Assembly (NCBI GenBank): GCA_031539345.1
Contig: JAVKMO010000014.1
Span: 1 to 64,000 of the forward strand
Reading direction: 5' to 3'
Source: JAVKMO01 sp031539345
Lineage (GTDB): Bacteria > Bacteroidota > Bacteroidia > Chitinophagales > Chitinophagaceae
DNA: 64,000 nt
Positions 63,396-64,000 of the stretch are shown here, in pieces (position 1 is the stretch's first letter; each line of letters starts with the position of its first letter). The translations under genes were made by a program, and so were the position numbers. The notes under the pieces are model-generated. The model ran no database searches. It was not told where the DNA came from and worked only from the letters and a program-made list of their open reading frames with translations.

Positions 63396-64000
63396 TTACA
63401 AAATCATTTGTTCTATTGGAATAACGAGAATGCCTTCTGCACCTGCGAGTTTGAGTTGTTGTATGATGTCCCAAAAATTATCTTTTTGAATGACAGTATG
63501 CACAGAACTCCACGTCGCATCTGCCAAAGGCAGTACAGTTGGGCTTTTCATACCAGGCAAAATACGTAGAATCTGATCAATTTTATCATTCGGCACATTC
63601 ATTAAAATGTATTTATTCTGTTTTGCATTCAAAACACTGTTCATTCTAAATAGAAGTGCGTCGAGCGTATCGACTTGTTGTGCTTCTAAATGTTGCTTGG
63701 CAAATAACCCCACTTCAGATTTTAATACACAAGAAACTTCTTTTAATCCATTGCTTAAAAGTGTACTACCCGTACTAACTAAATCACAAATTGCATTTGC
63801 TAAACCCATTTTAATGGACAATTCTACCGAGCCATTAATTTCATGGATTTTCGCTTCAATGTTATTTTCTTTTAAAAATTTTTTGAGCGTGTTAGGATAA
63901 GATGTTGCAATTGTTTTGTGTTGAAAAAACTGAATATCAGTATAAGGTGTTTCTTTTGGTATGGCTAAACATAATTTACATTGACCAAAATGTAATGGCT
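63396..64000 (-). CDS. hisG: ATP phosphoribosyltransferase (HisG), partial at the window edge
   Basis: This is the first enzyme of histidine synthesis. Only the C-terminal 200 or so residues are in the window, and the 5' end lies beyond base 64000. The frame stays open to the edge (PLHFGQCKLCLAIPKE, then ATSYPNTLKKFLKE and NGSVELSIKMGLANAICDLVSTGSTL, the phosphate-binding motif). The last ~85 residues are the regulatory domain of the long form of HisG. It ends 1 bp before hisD. hisIE is far away at 12.7 kb, so the his genes are split. Confidence 0.95.
   Translation of the reverse strand, partial: PLHFGQCKLCLAIPKETPYTDIQFFQHKTIATSYPNTLKKFLKENNIEAKIHEINGSVELSIKMGLANAICDLVSTGSTLLSNGLKEVSCVLKSEVGLFAKQHLEAQQVDTLDALLFRMNSVLNAKQNKYILMNVPNDKIDQILRILPGMKSPTVLPLADATWSSVHTVIQKDNFWDIIQQLKLAGAEGILVIPIEQMIL

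Noticed and set aside
1..64000. CRISPR array
   Set aside because: No regularly spaced direct repeats of 25-40 bp with unique spacers were seen anywhere in the window.

Overview
The window is low-GC, densely coded DNA from a member of the Bacteroidota, probably the Chitinophagales/Sphingobacteriales side of the phylum. The evidence is the gene content: a TamL-type Omp85 lipoprotein, a MurF-alanine racemase fusion, a SprE/PorW-like TPR protein of the type IX secretion system, a DUF5916 protein with a CBM9-like N-terminus, BACON domains, a PUR-alpha (DUF3276) protein, a HisIE fusion, and genes that mostly lack Shine-Dalgarno sequences. No plasmid, phage or IS backbone is visible. This is an ordinary chromosome with a few accessory patches.

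The left end (1-7,100) is a defence island read on the minus strand. It holds a type I restriction-modification pair, hsdR and hsdM. hsdR is split by a one-base slip in a run of seven T on the plus strand. Next comes a three-gene DarTG-like cassette: a macrodomain antitoxin (darG), an unrecognised 209-aa protein, and a DarT-type ADP-ribosyltransferase with a long extra N-terminal region. A 17-bp inverted repeat encloses the cassette, and about 440 bp of non-coding DNA rich in large inverted repeats follows it. This is the best candidate for an undescribed system here.

7,200-20,900 is mostly housekeeping. It contains mrdA (PBP2), amtB with an outer-membrane porin, a PAP2 phosphatase, hisIE, trpF and trpB, then a type II restriction-modification pair (C5 methyltransferase and nuclease) lying between trpB and trpA. 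After it come trpA, a DUF6702 protein, an NlpC/P60 hydrolase and ahcY. A 35-bp repeat occurs downstream of both amtB and trpB. 21,000-26,800 holds a small RelE/ParE-like toxin-antitoxin pair whose toxin appears to have lost its ATG, two lipoproteins, comM, tRNA-Arg(TCT), an unknown protein and a Sco1 protein.

26,800-44,700 carries tamL, a korB without korA, an SpmA-SpmB-like membrane protein, a PSP1/RicT protein, a TrmH-type methyltransferase, an SDR enzyme, tRNA-His, a lone O-antigen-type ABC ATPase, a PUR-alpha protein, rnhB, an amino-acid permease, pyrB, a DUF5916 protein, rimO, tsaE and a DUF1569 protein.

44,700-64,000 is almost entirely minus strand. It has murF-alr, an M13 metallopeptidase, a BACON-repeat lipoprotein, a rhodanese, a small alanine/proline-rich lipoprotein, groEL-groES, folB, a SprE/PorW-like protein, osmC and hscB, a large exported protein, an EamA transporter, and hisD with the 3' part of hisG running off the right edge.
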